From an uncultured Erythrobacter sp. (GTDB lineage: Bacteria; Pseudomonadota; Alphaproteobacteria; Sphingomonadales; Sphingomonadaceae), in NCBI GenBank assembly GCA_947501005.1, contig CANMTU010000001.1:1574501-1638500 (forward strand): a stretch of DNA of 64,000 bases, read 5' to 3'. Shown here in pieces: positions 29,411 to 38,352 of the stretch; position 1 is the first letter of the stretch, and every line of letters starts with the position of its first letter. The position numbers and the translations under genes are program-made. Below the pieces are notes generated by a model that was given only the letters and a program-made list of their open reading frames with translations, was not told the origin of the DNA and searched no databases.

Positions 29411-29803
29411 ATGGAACAACACGAAATCAGCATCGAGGCAATGCAGCGCATGGCGCAGGCCGCGCTGGAGGGTTTGCCGGCGCAGTTCCGGGCGGATCTG
29501 GCGGATGTCGTCCTGCGGGTGACGGAGTTCGCGACCGAGGCGCAGTTGCGCTCCGTCGATCTTGCCGACAAGTGGCACTTGTCCGGCCTTTACGAGGGGC
29601 AGCCGCTTCCCGACCAGTCGATCTGGGAAAGCGCCCGGATGCCGCCGCGCATCTGGCTGTTCCGGCAACCCCTGCTGGCGGAATGGCGCGAGACCGGAGT
29701 GCGGATGGACGATCTCGTCCGCCACGTGGTGGTCCACGAAGCGGGCCATCATTTCGGCTTCAGCGACGACGACATGCATTGGTTGGAAGACCAGGCGGAA
29801 TAA
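29411..29803 (+). CDS. Metallopeptidase family protein (zincin-like, DUF1025 type)
   Basis: A 130-residue minimal zincin. The zinc motif is VVHEAGHHFGFSDDDMHWLE, an HExxH with a downstream histidine as third ligand. Proteins of this family are short cytoplasmic putative proteases with unknown substrates. I chose the ATG at 29411 because the conserved part (ISIEAMQRMAQ) begins there; the frame stays open 92 codons upstream but overlaps the region before the phospholipase D-type gene. A strong terminator follows at 29815-29849. Confidence 0.8.
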   Translation: MEQHEISIEAMQRMAQAALEGLPAQFRADLADVVLRVTEFATEAQLRSVDLADKWHLSGLYEGQPLPDQSIWESARMPPRIWLFRQPLLAEWRETGVRMDDLVRHVVVHEAGHHFGFSDDDMHWLEDQAE

Positions 29804-29814
29804 CGGCCAGAATG

Positions 29815-29849
29815 AAAAAGCCCACCGCCCGGCAGGGGCAGTGGGCTTT
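29815..29849. terminator. Bidirectional terminator between the metallopeptidase and tRNA-Arg
   Basis: AAAGCCCAC (29817-29825) pairs with GTGGGCTTT (29841-29849) across a 15-base loop. An A-run on one side and T-run on the other serve both strands, ending the metallopeptidase gene and the oppositely read tRNA-Arg. Confidence 0.8.
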
Positions 29850-29850
29850 G

Positions 29851-29927
29851 TGGCGCGCCCGGAAGGATTCGAACCTCCGACCACCTGATTCGTAGTCAGG
29901 TACTCTATCCAGCTGAGCTACGGGCGC
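29851..29927 (-). tRNA. tRNA-Arg (anticodon ACG)
   Basis: A 77-base cloverleaf on the minus strand with encoded CCA (complement of 29851-29853). The acceptor stem GCGCCCG (29921-29927) pairs with CGGGCGC (29855-29861). The anticodon stem CCTGA/TCAGG encloses CTACGAA, giving anticodon ACG, read as ICG after deamination by TadA. The T arm carries GGTTCGAATCC. There is no integrated element or duplicated 3' end beside it. Confidence 0.95.
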
Positions 29928-29970
29928 GCTGGAGCGGCGCACATAGCAGGGCATCGCCCATTGGCAAGGC

Positions 29971-30384
29971 CTAATGCCCCGAAAAACATATCAGCCTTTC
30001 GACCAGCGCCCGATCGAGCGGCGGCTTGGGCAGCGCGCGCATGGTATCCGCATCGCACCAGGCTACCGCGCCGCCCTCGCGCGACTGCGGCTCGCCTTGC
30101 CAGCGCGTGCAACTGTAAAGAAGTATGACGACCGGGGTACGGTCCGGATCGTCTGCCAGTGCCGCGGCATGCAGGTCGCAAGCGTCGAGCCCGATGCCAA
30201 GTTCCTCCTCCGCTTCGCGCACCAGCGCCTGCCGCAGCGTTTCGCCCGGCTCGACCTTTCCGCCCGGAAATTCCCACAATCCGCCATGCTGCTTGCCCGC
30301 CGGCCGCCGGTGCATGAGCCACATCCCGCCAGCCCGGCGGAGGGCCAGGGCGACCACGGGCAACCATGTCGGAGAATTTTGCAA
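29971..30384 (-). CDS. mutT: Nudix hydrolase, MutT-like (8-oxo-dGTP diphosphatase)
   Basis: A 137-residue Nudix protein. The Nudix box is complete: GGKVEPGETLR followed by REAEEELGI, matching GX5EX7REUXEEXGU. FPGGKVEPGE and the following topology suit MutT, which removes oxidised dGTP from the nucleotide pool. The start is uncertain. I favour TTG at 30384 (giving QNSPTWLPVV) with GAG eight bases upstream. The frame is open to a GTG at 30423, and a TTG at 30363 is also possible. It is divergent from the first Flp pilin gene. Confidence 0.82.
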   Translation of the reverse strand: MQNSPTWLPVVALALRRAGGMWLMHRRPAGKQHGGLWEFPGGKVEPGETLRQALVREAEEELGIGLDACDLHAAALADDPDRTPVVILLYSCTRWQGEPQSREGGAVAWCDADTMRALPKPPLDRALVERLICFSGH

Positions 30385-30465
30385 TAGTTCGGCTCGCGGC
30401 AAGATTTCTTTAACCCCTGGCACTGTAACTAGAGGATGTCAGCCAGGACGGCGGGGGGACAACCA

Positions 30466-30663
30466 GTGGTCAAGTTTTTCGTAAGACTGAAAAACGACGA
30501 TCACGGGGCAACTGCGATCGAATATGGGCTGATACTAGCTCTTATCTTTCTCGGAATGATGAGTGGCGTCAATGCATTCGCAGGTAGCTTTAACGCCATG
30601 TGGAATCTTGTTGGCGATACTTACGAGGAAGGTGTGGCAATGGAAAGACCGCCGACCGATTAG
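30466..30663 (+). CDS. Flp/Fap family type IVb pilin, divergent copy
   Basis: A 65-residue prepilin with a basic leader ending at Gly14, followed by ATAIEYGLI, the Flp processing motif with Glu at mature position 5. A hydrophobic helix follows. The tail (WNLVGDTYEEGVAMERPPTD) is longer and more acidic than in the second copy. I chose a GTG at 30466 with GGGGGGA upstream; an ATG ten codons earlier is possible. Codon use (CTA, ATA, AGA) and lower GC differ from the surroundings. It could be a minor pilin. No tad/cpa secretion genes are in the window. Confidence 0.82.
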   Translation: MVKFFVRLKNDDHGATAIEYGLILALIFLGMMSGVNAFAGSFNAMWNLVGDTYEEGVAMERPPTD

Positions 30664-30752
30664 TAATTTATCAATCGGTTTGCGGAATAAGGGGAATGCT
30701 CGAGCCACCATCGGCCTGAGCCGGGACTGAAGACTGAACCAGGAGACACGAT

Positions 30753-30953
30753 ATGAAATTTCTCAAGCAGCTGCGTCGTAACGAAGAAGGCGCCACCGCT
30801 ATCGAATACGGCCTGATTGCCGCCCTTATCGCCGTTGCCGCGATCACCGCGATGCAGGGCCTCGGCGGCGAACTCTCCGACACCTTCGCTGCGGTCGACG
30901 GTGAACTCAACACGGCGAACAGCGCCACTGCTCCTGCCGTCGGTCCCGACTGA
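30753..30953 (+). CDS. Flp/Fap family type IVb pilin
   Basis: A 66-residue prepilin with leader MKFLKQLRRNEEG, cleaved after Gly13 by the CpaA/TadV-type peptidase, then ATAIEYGLI and a hydrophobic helix ending in a short neutral tail. It would be exported and assembled by the Tad machine into adhesive Flp pili. A strong AGGAGA Shine-Dalgarno precedes the ATG. It lies 89 bases after the divergent pilin copy, and a good terminator follows at 30973-31003. Its good ribosome site and typical sequence make it the likely major pilin. Confidence 0.93.
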   Translation: MKFLKQLRRNEEGATAIEYGLIAALIAVAAITAMQGLGGELSDTFAAVDGELNTANSATAPAVGPD

Positions 30954-30972
30954 TTTGAGCTTGGGTTATTGG

Positions 30973-31003
30973 AGGCGGCGGGAGCGATCCCGCCGCCTTT
31001 TTC
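30973..31003 (+). terminator. Rho-independent terminator after the Flp pilin
   Basis: An 11-bp GC-rich stem, AGGCGGCGGGA (30973-30983) with TCCCGCCGCCT (30988-30998), loop GCGA, followed by TTTT. It lies 19 bases past the pilin stop. Confidence 0.9.
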
Positions 31004-31025
31004 GTATGTGCGACGTAAGCGCGTC

Positions 31026-32513
31026 TTACCTCCCGCGCACCACGATCTTCACCTTCTGCCCGGCCTGCAACTGGTCGTTCGCGCCCAGCGCGTTGAGCAC
31101 GCGGAAGCGTTCTTCCTGCATATCCGAATAAGCCATCTTGGCGGCGAGCGAGCGGACCGTATCGCCGCGTTGCACGGTGACCACGTCGATCATACGCGGG
31201 ATGACGTTGCCCGCCTCCTGCGCCGAGATCTTGCGCATCGATCCGAACATCTGGTTGAACGTGCCCGCCCGGCCCTGGGGCGTGATCGCGAGGAAGTGGT
31301 AGGCCCGGTCGCGCGCGAACTCGTAGGCGAACACCGTCACGTCGACCGCGCCGTTGCCGGAATTCACCGTCGCGCTGCCATAGGCGGCCGGAATGCCATT
31401 GACCGTGGTGGTCTGGATCGCCTGCGGGGTAATGCGCTGCTGCTGGCTCAGGCCGGCGAACACGTTGCCGACATAGCTGCGCAGATCGCCGTTATACTGG
31501 CCGAGCGTCAATTGCGCCTGGCCGCCCTGGCCCTGCACCGTCACGGCGCGCGTGCCGTTGATCATGTAGAAGCCCTGCGGCGCGGTGAAGGACAGCCGCA
31601 GTTCGGGATGGATGAACTGCCGCCCCTCGATCACGCCCTGCGCGGGATCATCGCCGTAAAGGATGCCGTCGATCCGGGTGAGGAAGGTGTCGCGATTCGT
31701 CGTCCCCGTCATCCCCTGGGCGAGCGAGAGCGCATTCTGCACGCGGCTTGCCGGATCGGGGTGAGTCGACGCCCATTCGGGCAGGCGCGCATCGTCGCGG
31801 CCCATCAGCCGCGCATCGAGCGAATTCTGCGCCGCGAGGCTGGCCAGCACCGTCCCCATCGCGCGCGGATCGTATCCGGCGCGCTGCAGATATTCGACGC
31901 CGAGCTTGTCCGCCTCCAGCTCCTGGCTGCGCGAGAACGACAGGGTCAGAAGCTGCGAGCCCTGCAAAGCCGCCTGCCCCAATTGCTGACCGATGCCGGA
32001 ATTGCCGAGCAGCACGCCCGAAAGGATCGCACCCGCCGCGCCGAGCAGGCTGTTGCGCTGCGCCGTCTGCTGCCGGCGTTGGGAATGGCGGGCGGCAACG
32101 TGGCCGACCTCGTGCCCCAGCACTGCTGCCAGTTCCGCCTCGTTGTTCATCAGCGAGACGAGCTGGCGCGTCGTGTAGACATAGCCGCCGGGAATGGCGA
32201 AAGCGTTGTTCACCGGGCTGTTGAGCAGGGCCACGTTGAAACTGTCGCGCGCGCCGCCGAGGCCCGATTGCACGGCAATGTTCTTGCCGACCTGCTCGAC
32301 ATACTGGGCCTGCGGTCCGCTCATCGCGCCGCCGAACTCGGCAAGGATCTGGGGATTGGCCTCGGCCCCCTGCTGCGCCTCGGTCTGGGTGATCGGGGCG
32401 GAGGCATCGGGGATCGGCCCGCCGAGGCTGGCGCATCCGCCCAGGCTCAACGCAAGCGCGGCGGTGGTGGAGACGGCAAGCGATCGGATGCGGATGGAAG
32501 TGGTGCGCGGCAT
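31026..32513 (-). CDS. M48 family metalloprotease lipoprotein with C-terminal LysM-like domain
   Basis: A 495-residue exported protein. A signal peptide ends in the lipobox LSLGGCASLGG (Cys27). The zinc-protease motif is LGHEVGHVAARHSQRR, with a later LEADKLGVEYLQRAGYD segment supplying the third ligand (the ExxA helix). Near the C-terminus VTVQRGDTVRSLAAKM starts a LysM-type peptidoglycan-binding repeat. BepA-like proteases of this type check outer-membrane protein and LPS-transport assembly, but the LysM replaces BepA's TPR part here. I chose the ATG at 32513, which opens the signal peptide. It follows accA on the same strand. Confidence 0.87.
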   Translation of the reverse strand: MPRTTSIRIRSLAVSTTAALALSLGGCASLGGPIPDASAPITQTEAQQGAEANPQILAEFGGAMSGPQAQYVEQVGKNIAVQSGLGGARDSFNVALLNSPVNNAFAIPGGYVYTTRQLVSLMNNEAELAAVLGHEVGHVAARHSQRRQQTAQRNSLLGAAGAILSGVLLGNSGIGQQLGQAALQGSQLLTLSFSRSQELEADKLGVEYLQRAGYDPRAMGTVLASLAAQNSLDARLMGRDDARLPEWASTHPDPASRVQNALSLAQGMTGTTNRDTFLTRIDGILYGDDPAQGVIEGRQFIHPELRLSFTAPQGFYMINGTRAVTVQGQGGQAQLTLGQYNGDLRSYVGNVFAGLSQQQRITPQAIQTTTVNGIPAAYGSATVNSGNGAVDVTVFAYEFARDRAYHFLAITPQGRAGTFNQMFGSMRKISAQEAGNVIPRMIDVVTVQRGDTVRSLAAKMAYSDMQEERFRVLNALGANDQLQAGQKVKIVVRGR

Positions 32514-32638
32514 TATAGGCTCCCCAAGTGTTCTGGACGTTCCGGCGCACGCGAATCCCACCTTCGCGCGCGCCGCGGTGTTACGCCGATCAGAACATGG
32601 CAGCGGGTTTCTTGGTTCCCGCCGAATATGCCGGTGTC

Positions 32639-33583
32639 TCAGCCCGAGATGCGCAGGAAGCGATCCTCGCGCAGCCGTTGCAATTCGCGGGCGGGCTTGC
32701 CCTCCAGCGCAGCCAGTTCCTCAGCCAGCGCATCGGCAAGCGAGCCGGCCGCCGCCTGCGGATCACGGTGAGCGCCGCCTTCGGGTTCGGGCACGATCCG
32801 GTCGATCACGCCGAGCCGCTTGAGATCCTGCGCGGTCACTTTCATCGCCTCGGCCGCATCGGGTGCCTTTTCGGCGGTGCGCCACAGGATCGAGGCGCAG
32901 CCTTCGGGCGAGATCACCGAATAGACCGCGTGCTCGAACATCAGTACCCGTTCCGCGCTGGCGAGCGCGACCGCCCCGCCCGAGCCGCCCTCACCCACGA
33001 TCGCGGCGATCATCGGCACCGGCAGCGCGAGGCACGCCTCGGTCGAGCGGGCGATCGCTTCCGCCTGTCCCCGTTCCTCCGCTTCCACGCCGGGAAACGC
33101 GCCCGACGTATCTACCAGCGTGACCACCGGCAGCCCGAATCGCCCGGCCATTTCCATCAGGCGGATCGCCTTGCGATAGCCTTCGGGCTTGCCCATGCCG
33201 AAATTGTGCCGCAGCCGGCTCGCCGTATCGTTGCCCTTTTCATGGCCGATCAGCATCACCTTGCGCCCCTGCAAGGTGGCGAAGCCGCCCATGATCGCCT
33301 CGTCCTCGCCGAAATTGCGATCGCCGCCGAGGGGCATGAAATTCTCGAACGCATAGCCGACATAGTCGCGGAAATGCGGGCGCGAGGGATGCCGGGCGAC
33401 CTGCGTCTTCTGCCACGGGGTGAGCGACTGGTAAGTCGAGGCCAGCAGGTTGGCGCTTTTCTGCTCCAGCCGCTGTAATTCGTTCGAGATGTCGACGTCG
33501 TCGCCCTCGGCGGCCTGCCGCAGTTCGCCGATCTGCTTTTCGAGTTCGGCGACGGGTTTTTCAAAATCGAGATAGGAGATCAT
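32639..33583 (-). CDS. accA: Acetyl-CoA carboxylase carboxyltransferase subunit alpha
   Basis: A 314-residue alpha subunit of the carboxyltransferase that forms malonyl-CoA for fatty acid synthesis. It has the biotin/carboxyl-binding signature EGGSGGAVALASAERVLM and EHAVYSVISPEGCASILW, with the N-terminal YLDFEKPVAELEKQI coiled region. Length is normal. It starts ten bases after the xerD stop, so the two are probably on one transcript. accD is not in the window. Confidence 0.96.
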   Translation of the reverse strand: MISYLDFEKPVAELEKQIGELRQAAEGDDVDISNELQRLEQKSANLLASTYQSLTPWQKTQVARHPSRPHFRDYVGYAFENFMPLGGDRNFGEDEAIMGGFATLQGRKVMLIGHEKGNDTASRLRHNFGMGKPEGYRKAIRLMEMAGRFGLPVVTLVDTSGAFPGVEAEERGQAEAIARSTEACLALPVPMIAAIVGEGGSGGAVALASAERVLMFEHAVYSVISPEGCASILWRTAEKAPDAAEAMKVTAQDLKRLGVIDRIVPEPEGGAHRDPQAAAGSLADALAEELAALEGKPARELQRLREDRFLRISG

Positions 33584-33592
33584 CGCCGCTCG

Positions 33593-34471
<879 letters not shown>

Positions 34472-34481
34472 CGTCGCCCCG

Positions 34482-36347
34482 TCAGGCTCGGGAGACCGCC
34501 TCGGCGGCTATCATCCGCGCTTCGGCGTTCAGGCCGACCCGGTTCAGCGCCGCGACGATGTGATAGAGGTGGCGCGCCGTCATCCGGTCCCACTGCGCGC
34601 CCTGCATGCCGAGCCCGGCCAGCAAGGCGACGAGCGCCCTGTTCTCGGCCGCGGCGGCGCGATCGATCGTTTCGGTAAAGCGGGTGGGCGCGGTCAGATT
34701 GGCGCCGAGACGCTGGCTGGCATCGGCGACCTCGCTTTGCTCCATCCGGCCCAGACCGGCGAGCCCGGCAAGCAGCATCTTCGCCTTGCGTTGGCCGGCC
34801 GAATTGTCCGCATCGGCGAAGTCGTCTAACTCGCCGCCGCCGATCTGGTCGCCGCCATCGGGCGAGGCCACCGCGAGCAGCGCCCAGCCGAGGCTGCCCG
34901 GTGCGACGACGTCCTGCCAGCGTACCGCGTTGCGATCGAGCCCGGCGGTCAGCATCGAGCCGATCAGGTCGCCCGCATCGTTGGCAAAGGCCTCCCCCGG
35001 CGTCACGCGGGCGGCGGCATAGGCGGTCAGCACGCGCGGGCCGTAGCCTTCGGCGACGTCCCAGATGCTCTTGATCGCCGCCAGCCGCTCCGCCGGTGCC
35101 GGCGCGATATAGGCGTTGCGCAGCAGCGTCGCGGTCGCGTCGGGTTCCGCTCCGCCCTGCACCTGTTCGCCATAAAGCTGCGAGAACAGATCGACCATCG
35201 CATCTGCGGAAAGGATGCCGGCGGCCGCGCCCACCCATGCGCCGCGCAGGCGCTGCGGCACGGGCAGCATGGGGGCGGTCGCGCTGGCCCGCAGGTAATA
35301 ATCGCCGGCATTCTCGGCCAAAGCATCGGGGATCGGCTCGCCCAGCGCGTTGGCGAGGGCGAAGCGCCACGGCGTCAACTGGTCGATCCCATCCCACTCG
35401 ATGGTGACCGCCCGTCGCCCGCGCGCCGCCGCACCGGCGAAACGCTGCGCCAGGAACACGTCGATCCGGTCGTCGCTGGTGCGCGAGAGGAGGCGGCGCA
35501 GATCGTTCTGCGCCCGGGTCGCTTCGCCGTTATAGGCGGTGCAGATCGCGCGAAGCGACTGCCACTGGACCGAATCGCGATCGTCGGAGGCAAGGCGCAC
35601 GGTCGGGCAGGCGCCCACTATGTCGCCGGTTCCGATATAGGCGTCGATCGCCGCGTCGGTCAGCCCGGCATTGTAATCGGCATTGTCCACGCTCTGCACC
35701 AGGGCGCGGGCGGCGACATGTTCGCCCAGGCGGTTGAGGGCGTTGGCGCGCAACGTCGCGAAGACCACCGGGTCCATCCCCCGGGGCGCGGCCAGCCGGC
35801 TCGCCAATGTGCGGCGCAGGAGAATATGGCCCCAGCGCGAAACGACCGGTCCCTCGATACCGGCCAGCGCGGCGCGCACGAGCGCTCCCGGCTGCTGCGC
35901 GAGGGAGCCTTGCGGCATCCCGCCGTCCTGCGCGCCGATCACACCGACCTGATCGAGCGAACGCTGCGCCGCCGGGGGAATATCAACCTTGGGCTTCAGG
36001 CCGAGCAATTCGTCGAGCTCGTCCGTGCTCATCTGCTCCATCTCGCGGACCGACGGGATATTGGCGAACAATTCGTCGGTTGCGGATGGCGCGGGCGCTG
36101 CGGCGGCCGGGGCTGACGGGGTGCGCGGCGGCGGTGGCTGCACGGTCGCCGGGGCCGGCGCGGGTGTGCCTGTCTGCGCAGGCGTCGGCGTCCGCGCGGG
36201 GGCCGGCGATGGCGCGGGCGACGGGCTAGGCGTCGGCGCCGGTTGATCGAAGCCGGGGGGCAGGATGCTCTCGGGCGAACGCTGCGCCAGCACGACGGTC
36301 GAGGTGATCGCCAGTGAGACCCCGGCCAGAAGCCATCCGTGCTTCAT
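34482..36347 (-). CDS. Exported proline-rich hypothetical protein with alpha-helical repeats
   Basis: A 621-residue protein I cannot assign. It has a signal peptide or anchor (MKHGWLLAGVSLAITSTVVLA), then a roughly 60-residue linker of Ala/Pro/Thr/Ser (PTPSPSPAPSPAPA repeats). A long helical body rich in alanine and leucine follows, with pairs of helices like a solenoid of TPR or Sel1 type. There are no catalytic motifs and few cysteines. The start ATG at 36347 forms an ATGA overlap with the tiny membrane protein gene before it. The proline linker suggests the helical domain is held away from the inner membrane, across the peptidoglycan. It precedes xerD. Confidence 0.7.
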   Translation of the reverse strand: MKHGWLLAGVSLAITSTVVLAQRSPESILPPGFDQPAPTPSPSPAPSPAPARTPTPAQTGTPAPAPATVQPPPPRTPSAPAAAAPAPSATDELFANIPSVREMEQMSTDELDELLGLKPKVDIPPAAQRSLDQVGVIGAQDGGMPQGSLAQQPGALVRAALAGIEGPVVSRWGHILLRRTLASRLAAPRGMDPVVFATLRANALNRLGEHVAARALVQSVDNADYNAGLTDAAIDAYIGTGDIVGACPTVRLASDDRDSVQWQSLRAICTAYNGEATRAQNDLRRLLSRTSDDRIDVFLAQRFAGAAARGRRAVTIEWDGIDQLTPWRFALANALGEPIPDALAENAGDYYLRASATAPMLPVPQRLRGAWVGAAAGILSADAMVDLFSQLYGEQVQGGAEPDATATLLRNAYIAPAPAERLAAIKSIWDVAEGYGPRVLTAYAAARVTPGEAFANDAGDLIGSMLTAGLDRNAVRWQDVVAPGSLGWALLAVASPDGGDQIGGGELDDFADADNSAGQRKAKMLLAGLAGLGRMEQSEVADASQRLGANLTAPTRFTETIDRAAAAENRALVALLAGLGMQGAQWDRMTARHLYHIVAALNRVGLNAEARMIAAEAVSRA

Positions 36348-36493
36348 CCTTCGGCTCCCGGCAGGACGATCGTTTCGGTTATCGGGCGCAGCGGCTCCCG
36401 CCCGCCATCGATCCAGGCGAGGACGAGCAGGGCGCAAAGCGCCAGCGCGGCGATCCAGCCAGGCCGCGAGGTTTTGAAGCCCAAGTTTTTCAC
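36344..36493 (-). CDS. Tiny membrane protein overlapping the exported helical-repeat gene
   Basis: A 49-residue single-pass protein: a short basic N-terminus (KNLGFKTSRPG), one membrane helix (WIAALALCALLVLAWID) and a polar tail (PLRPITETIVLPGAEG). I infer the start from the GTG at 36493, with a GAG-containing stretch upstream; a TTG six codons earlier is also possible. Its stop overlaps the ATG of the 621-residue protein, strongly suggesting coupled translation and a shared function. It is too short to recognise by family. It is divergent from aroK. Confidence 0.6.
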   Translation of the reverse strand: MKNLGFKTSRPGWIAALALCALLVLAWIDGGREPLRPITETIVLPGAEG

Positions 36494-36517
36494 GTCCCAC
36501 TCAAACAATCCGACAGG

Positions 36518-36544
36518 TTGCCCGCGCTCTAGCGCATCTATAGG
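36518..36544 (+). promoter_or_regulatory. Putative aroK promoter
   Basis: TTGCCC (36518-36523), 15 bases, TATAGG (36539-36544), ten bases before the aroK ATG. With so short a leader the message may be nearly leaderless. Confidence 0.42.
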
Positions 36545-36554
36545 CGAGGCGGCA

Positions 36555-37124
36555 ATGTCGGAGACGATTTCCCCCACCCTCGCCCGCGAAGCCGCGGCAA
36601 TTGCGCCGCGGATCGACCGGCCGATCGTGCTGGTCGGGCTGATGGGGGTCGGCAAGTCGACCGTGGGGCGCAGGCTGGCGCGCCTGCTGCGCCGCGACTT
36701 CGTCGACGTGGACGCGGAGATCGAGCATGCCGCCGACCGCTCCATCCCGGAAATCTTCGAACACCATGGCGAAGCCTATTTCCGCGCCGGGGAGCGCCGG
36801 GTCATCCGGCGCCTGATGGACGAGGATCACGGCGTCATCGCGACCGGCGGCGGGGCGTTCGCCGATGACGAGACCCGCGCGCTGATCCTAGAACGCGGGA
36901 TCGCCGTGTGGCTCGATTGCGATATCGACACCTTGGTCAGGCGCACGGCCCGGCGCGACAACCGGCCCCTGCTGAAACAGGGCGACCCGCACGCCATCCT
37001 GCGCCAGTTGAAGGAGCAGCGATCCAGCGCCTACGCCGAGGCACCGCTGCATATCATGACCGACGACCGGCCGCACGAGGCGACGATCGCGGCCATCCTG
37101 GAGGAATTGCAGACATGGCTGTGA
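36555..37124 (+). CDS. aroK: Shikimate kinase
   Basis: A 189-residue shikimate kinase, step five of the chorismate pathway. Walker A is GVGKST (residues 31-36), the shikimate-binding region is DFVDVDAEIE, and the GGGAF motif and lid Arg-rich RRDNRPLLK are present. I chose the ATG at 36555, which gives the short N-terminal extension common in alphaproteobacteria; the frame is open further upstream, but that runs into the divergent gene. Its stop lies ten bases inside aroB, as in many bacteria with coupled aroKB. Confidence 0.95.
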   Translation: MSETISPTLAREAAAIAPRIDRPIVLVGLMGVGKSTVGRRLARLLRRDFVDVDAEIEHAADRSIPEIFEHHGEAYFRAGERRVIRRLMDEDHGVIATGGGAFADDETRALILERGIAVWLDCDIDTLVRRTARRDNRPLLKQGDPHAILRQLKEQRSSAYAEAPLHIMTDDRPHEATIAAILEELQTWL

Positions 37125-38251
37125 TACCGGTCGAACTCGCCGGGCGGACCTATGAGGTTCGGGTCGGCCACGGGCTGCTGGACGATGCGCTGGAACATGC
37201 CCGTGCCTTCATCGAACCCTATCATGCCGGCGGGCCTTCGGGGCGGCGCCAAATACCCGTCGTCGCCGATCGCAATGCGCGGGCACATCACGGGGACCGC
37301 CTCGCCCGCTCGCTGGCGTCGGGTGGATACGAGATCGCGTGGTACGATGTGGCGGCCGGCGAAGCGTCCAAGAGCTGGGACGGGCTGGCGCAGCTGACCG
37401 ACTGGCTGCTGGCGCAGGGCGTGGAACGCGGCGATCACGTCTTCGCGCTCGGCGGGGGCGTGGTCGGTGATCTGACCGGCTTTGCCTGCGCGATCCTGAA
37501 ACGCGGTTGCGGCTTCGTGCAATTGCCGACCACCCTGCTGGCGCAGGTCGACAGTTCGGTGGGGGGCAAGACGGCGATCAACACCCCGGCGGGCAAGAAC
37601 CTCGTCGGCGCGTTCCACCAGCCGTCCCTCGTCCTCGCCGATCTCGACACGCTGGCGACCTTGCCGCCGCGCGAATTGCGGGCCGGCTATGCCGAGGTCC
37701 TCAAATACGGCGTGCTCGGCGATAGCGACTTCTTCGCCTGGCTCGAGAGCGAGAACGATGCCGTCATCGCGCTGGATCCCGCGGCCGTGGAACGCGCGGT
37801 GGCAACCAGCGTGGCAGCCAAGGCGCGGATCGTCGCCGAGGACGAGCGCGAGACCACCGGCACCAGGGCGCTGCTCAATCTCGGGCATACGTTCGGCCAT
37901 GCGCTGGAAGCGGAGACGGGCTTTTCGGACCGCCTGCTGCACGGCGAGGCGGTCGCCCTGGGCATGGTGCTGGCCGCCCGCTATTCCGAACGGCGAGGAT
38001 GGCTGCCCATCACGGATGCCGAGCGCGTGACCAGGGCGATCGACCGGGTCGGCCTGCCGGCGGAGTTATCGGCGCTGGGCCTCGATTGCGACGGTGCCGC
38101 GCTCGCCGGGCATACTCGGCATGACAAGAAGATGGCGCGGGGCACGCTGCCCTTCATCCTGCTGCGCGATATCGGTGACGCATTTCTTGCCTCGGATGTC
38201 GAACTGTCCGACGTCGCCGCCTTTCTTGACGAGGAATTGCAAGCGCATTGA
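37115..38251 (+). CDS. aroB: 3-dehydroquinate synthase
   Basis: A 378-residue NAD- and zinc-dependent synthase, step two of the shikimate pathway. The NAD/active-site region reads LGGGVVGDLTGFACAIL, then QLPTTLLAQVDSSVGGKTAI and NLVGAFHQP. The zinc histidines lie in LNLGHTFGHALE and LLHGEAVALGM. The ATG at 37115 starts inside the end of aroK. A hairpin at 38298-38333 follows between this gene and the convergent carboxynorspermidine synthase. Confidence 0.96.
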   Translation: MAVIPVELAGRTYEVRVGHGLLDDALEHARAFIEPYHAGGPSGRRQIPVVADRNARAHHGDRLARSLASGGYEIAWYDVAAGEASKSWDGLAQLTDWLLAQGVERGDHVFALGGGVVGDLTGFACAILKRGCGFVQLPTTLLAQVDSSVGGKTAINTPAGKNLVGAFHQPSLVLADLDTLATLPPRELRAGYAEVLKYGVLGDSDFFAWLESENDAVIALDPAAVERAVATSVAAKARIVAEDERETTGTRALLNLGHTFGHALEAETGFSDRLLHGEAVALGMVLAARYSERRGWLPITDAERVTRAIDRVGLPAELSALGLDCDGAALAGHTRHDKKMARGTLPFILLRDIGDAFLASDVELSDVAAFLDEELQAH

Positions 38252-38297
38252 TGCCTGGCTCGAGTCGCTTCCGGGCAATCTGACGAACTGCCACCGC

Positions 38298-38333
38298 ACC
38301 CGGCGGACGAAGGTGCATCCTCGCCCGCCGGGT
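38298..38333. terminator. Hairpin between convergent aroB and carboxynorspermidine synthase genes
   Basis: ACCCGGCGG (38298-38306) pairs with CCGCCGGGT (38325-38333) across an 18-base loop, followed by TT. Its place between two convergent genes fits a shared terminator. Confidence 0.45.
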
Positions 38334-38352
38334 TTGCGGCTCGTACGAATCG

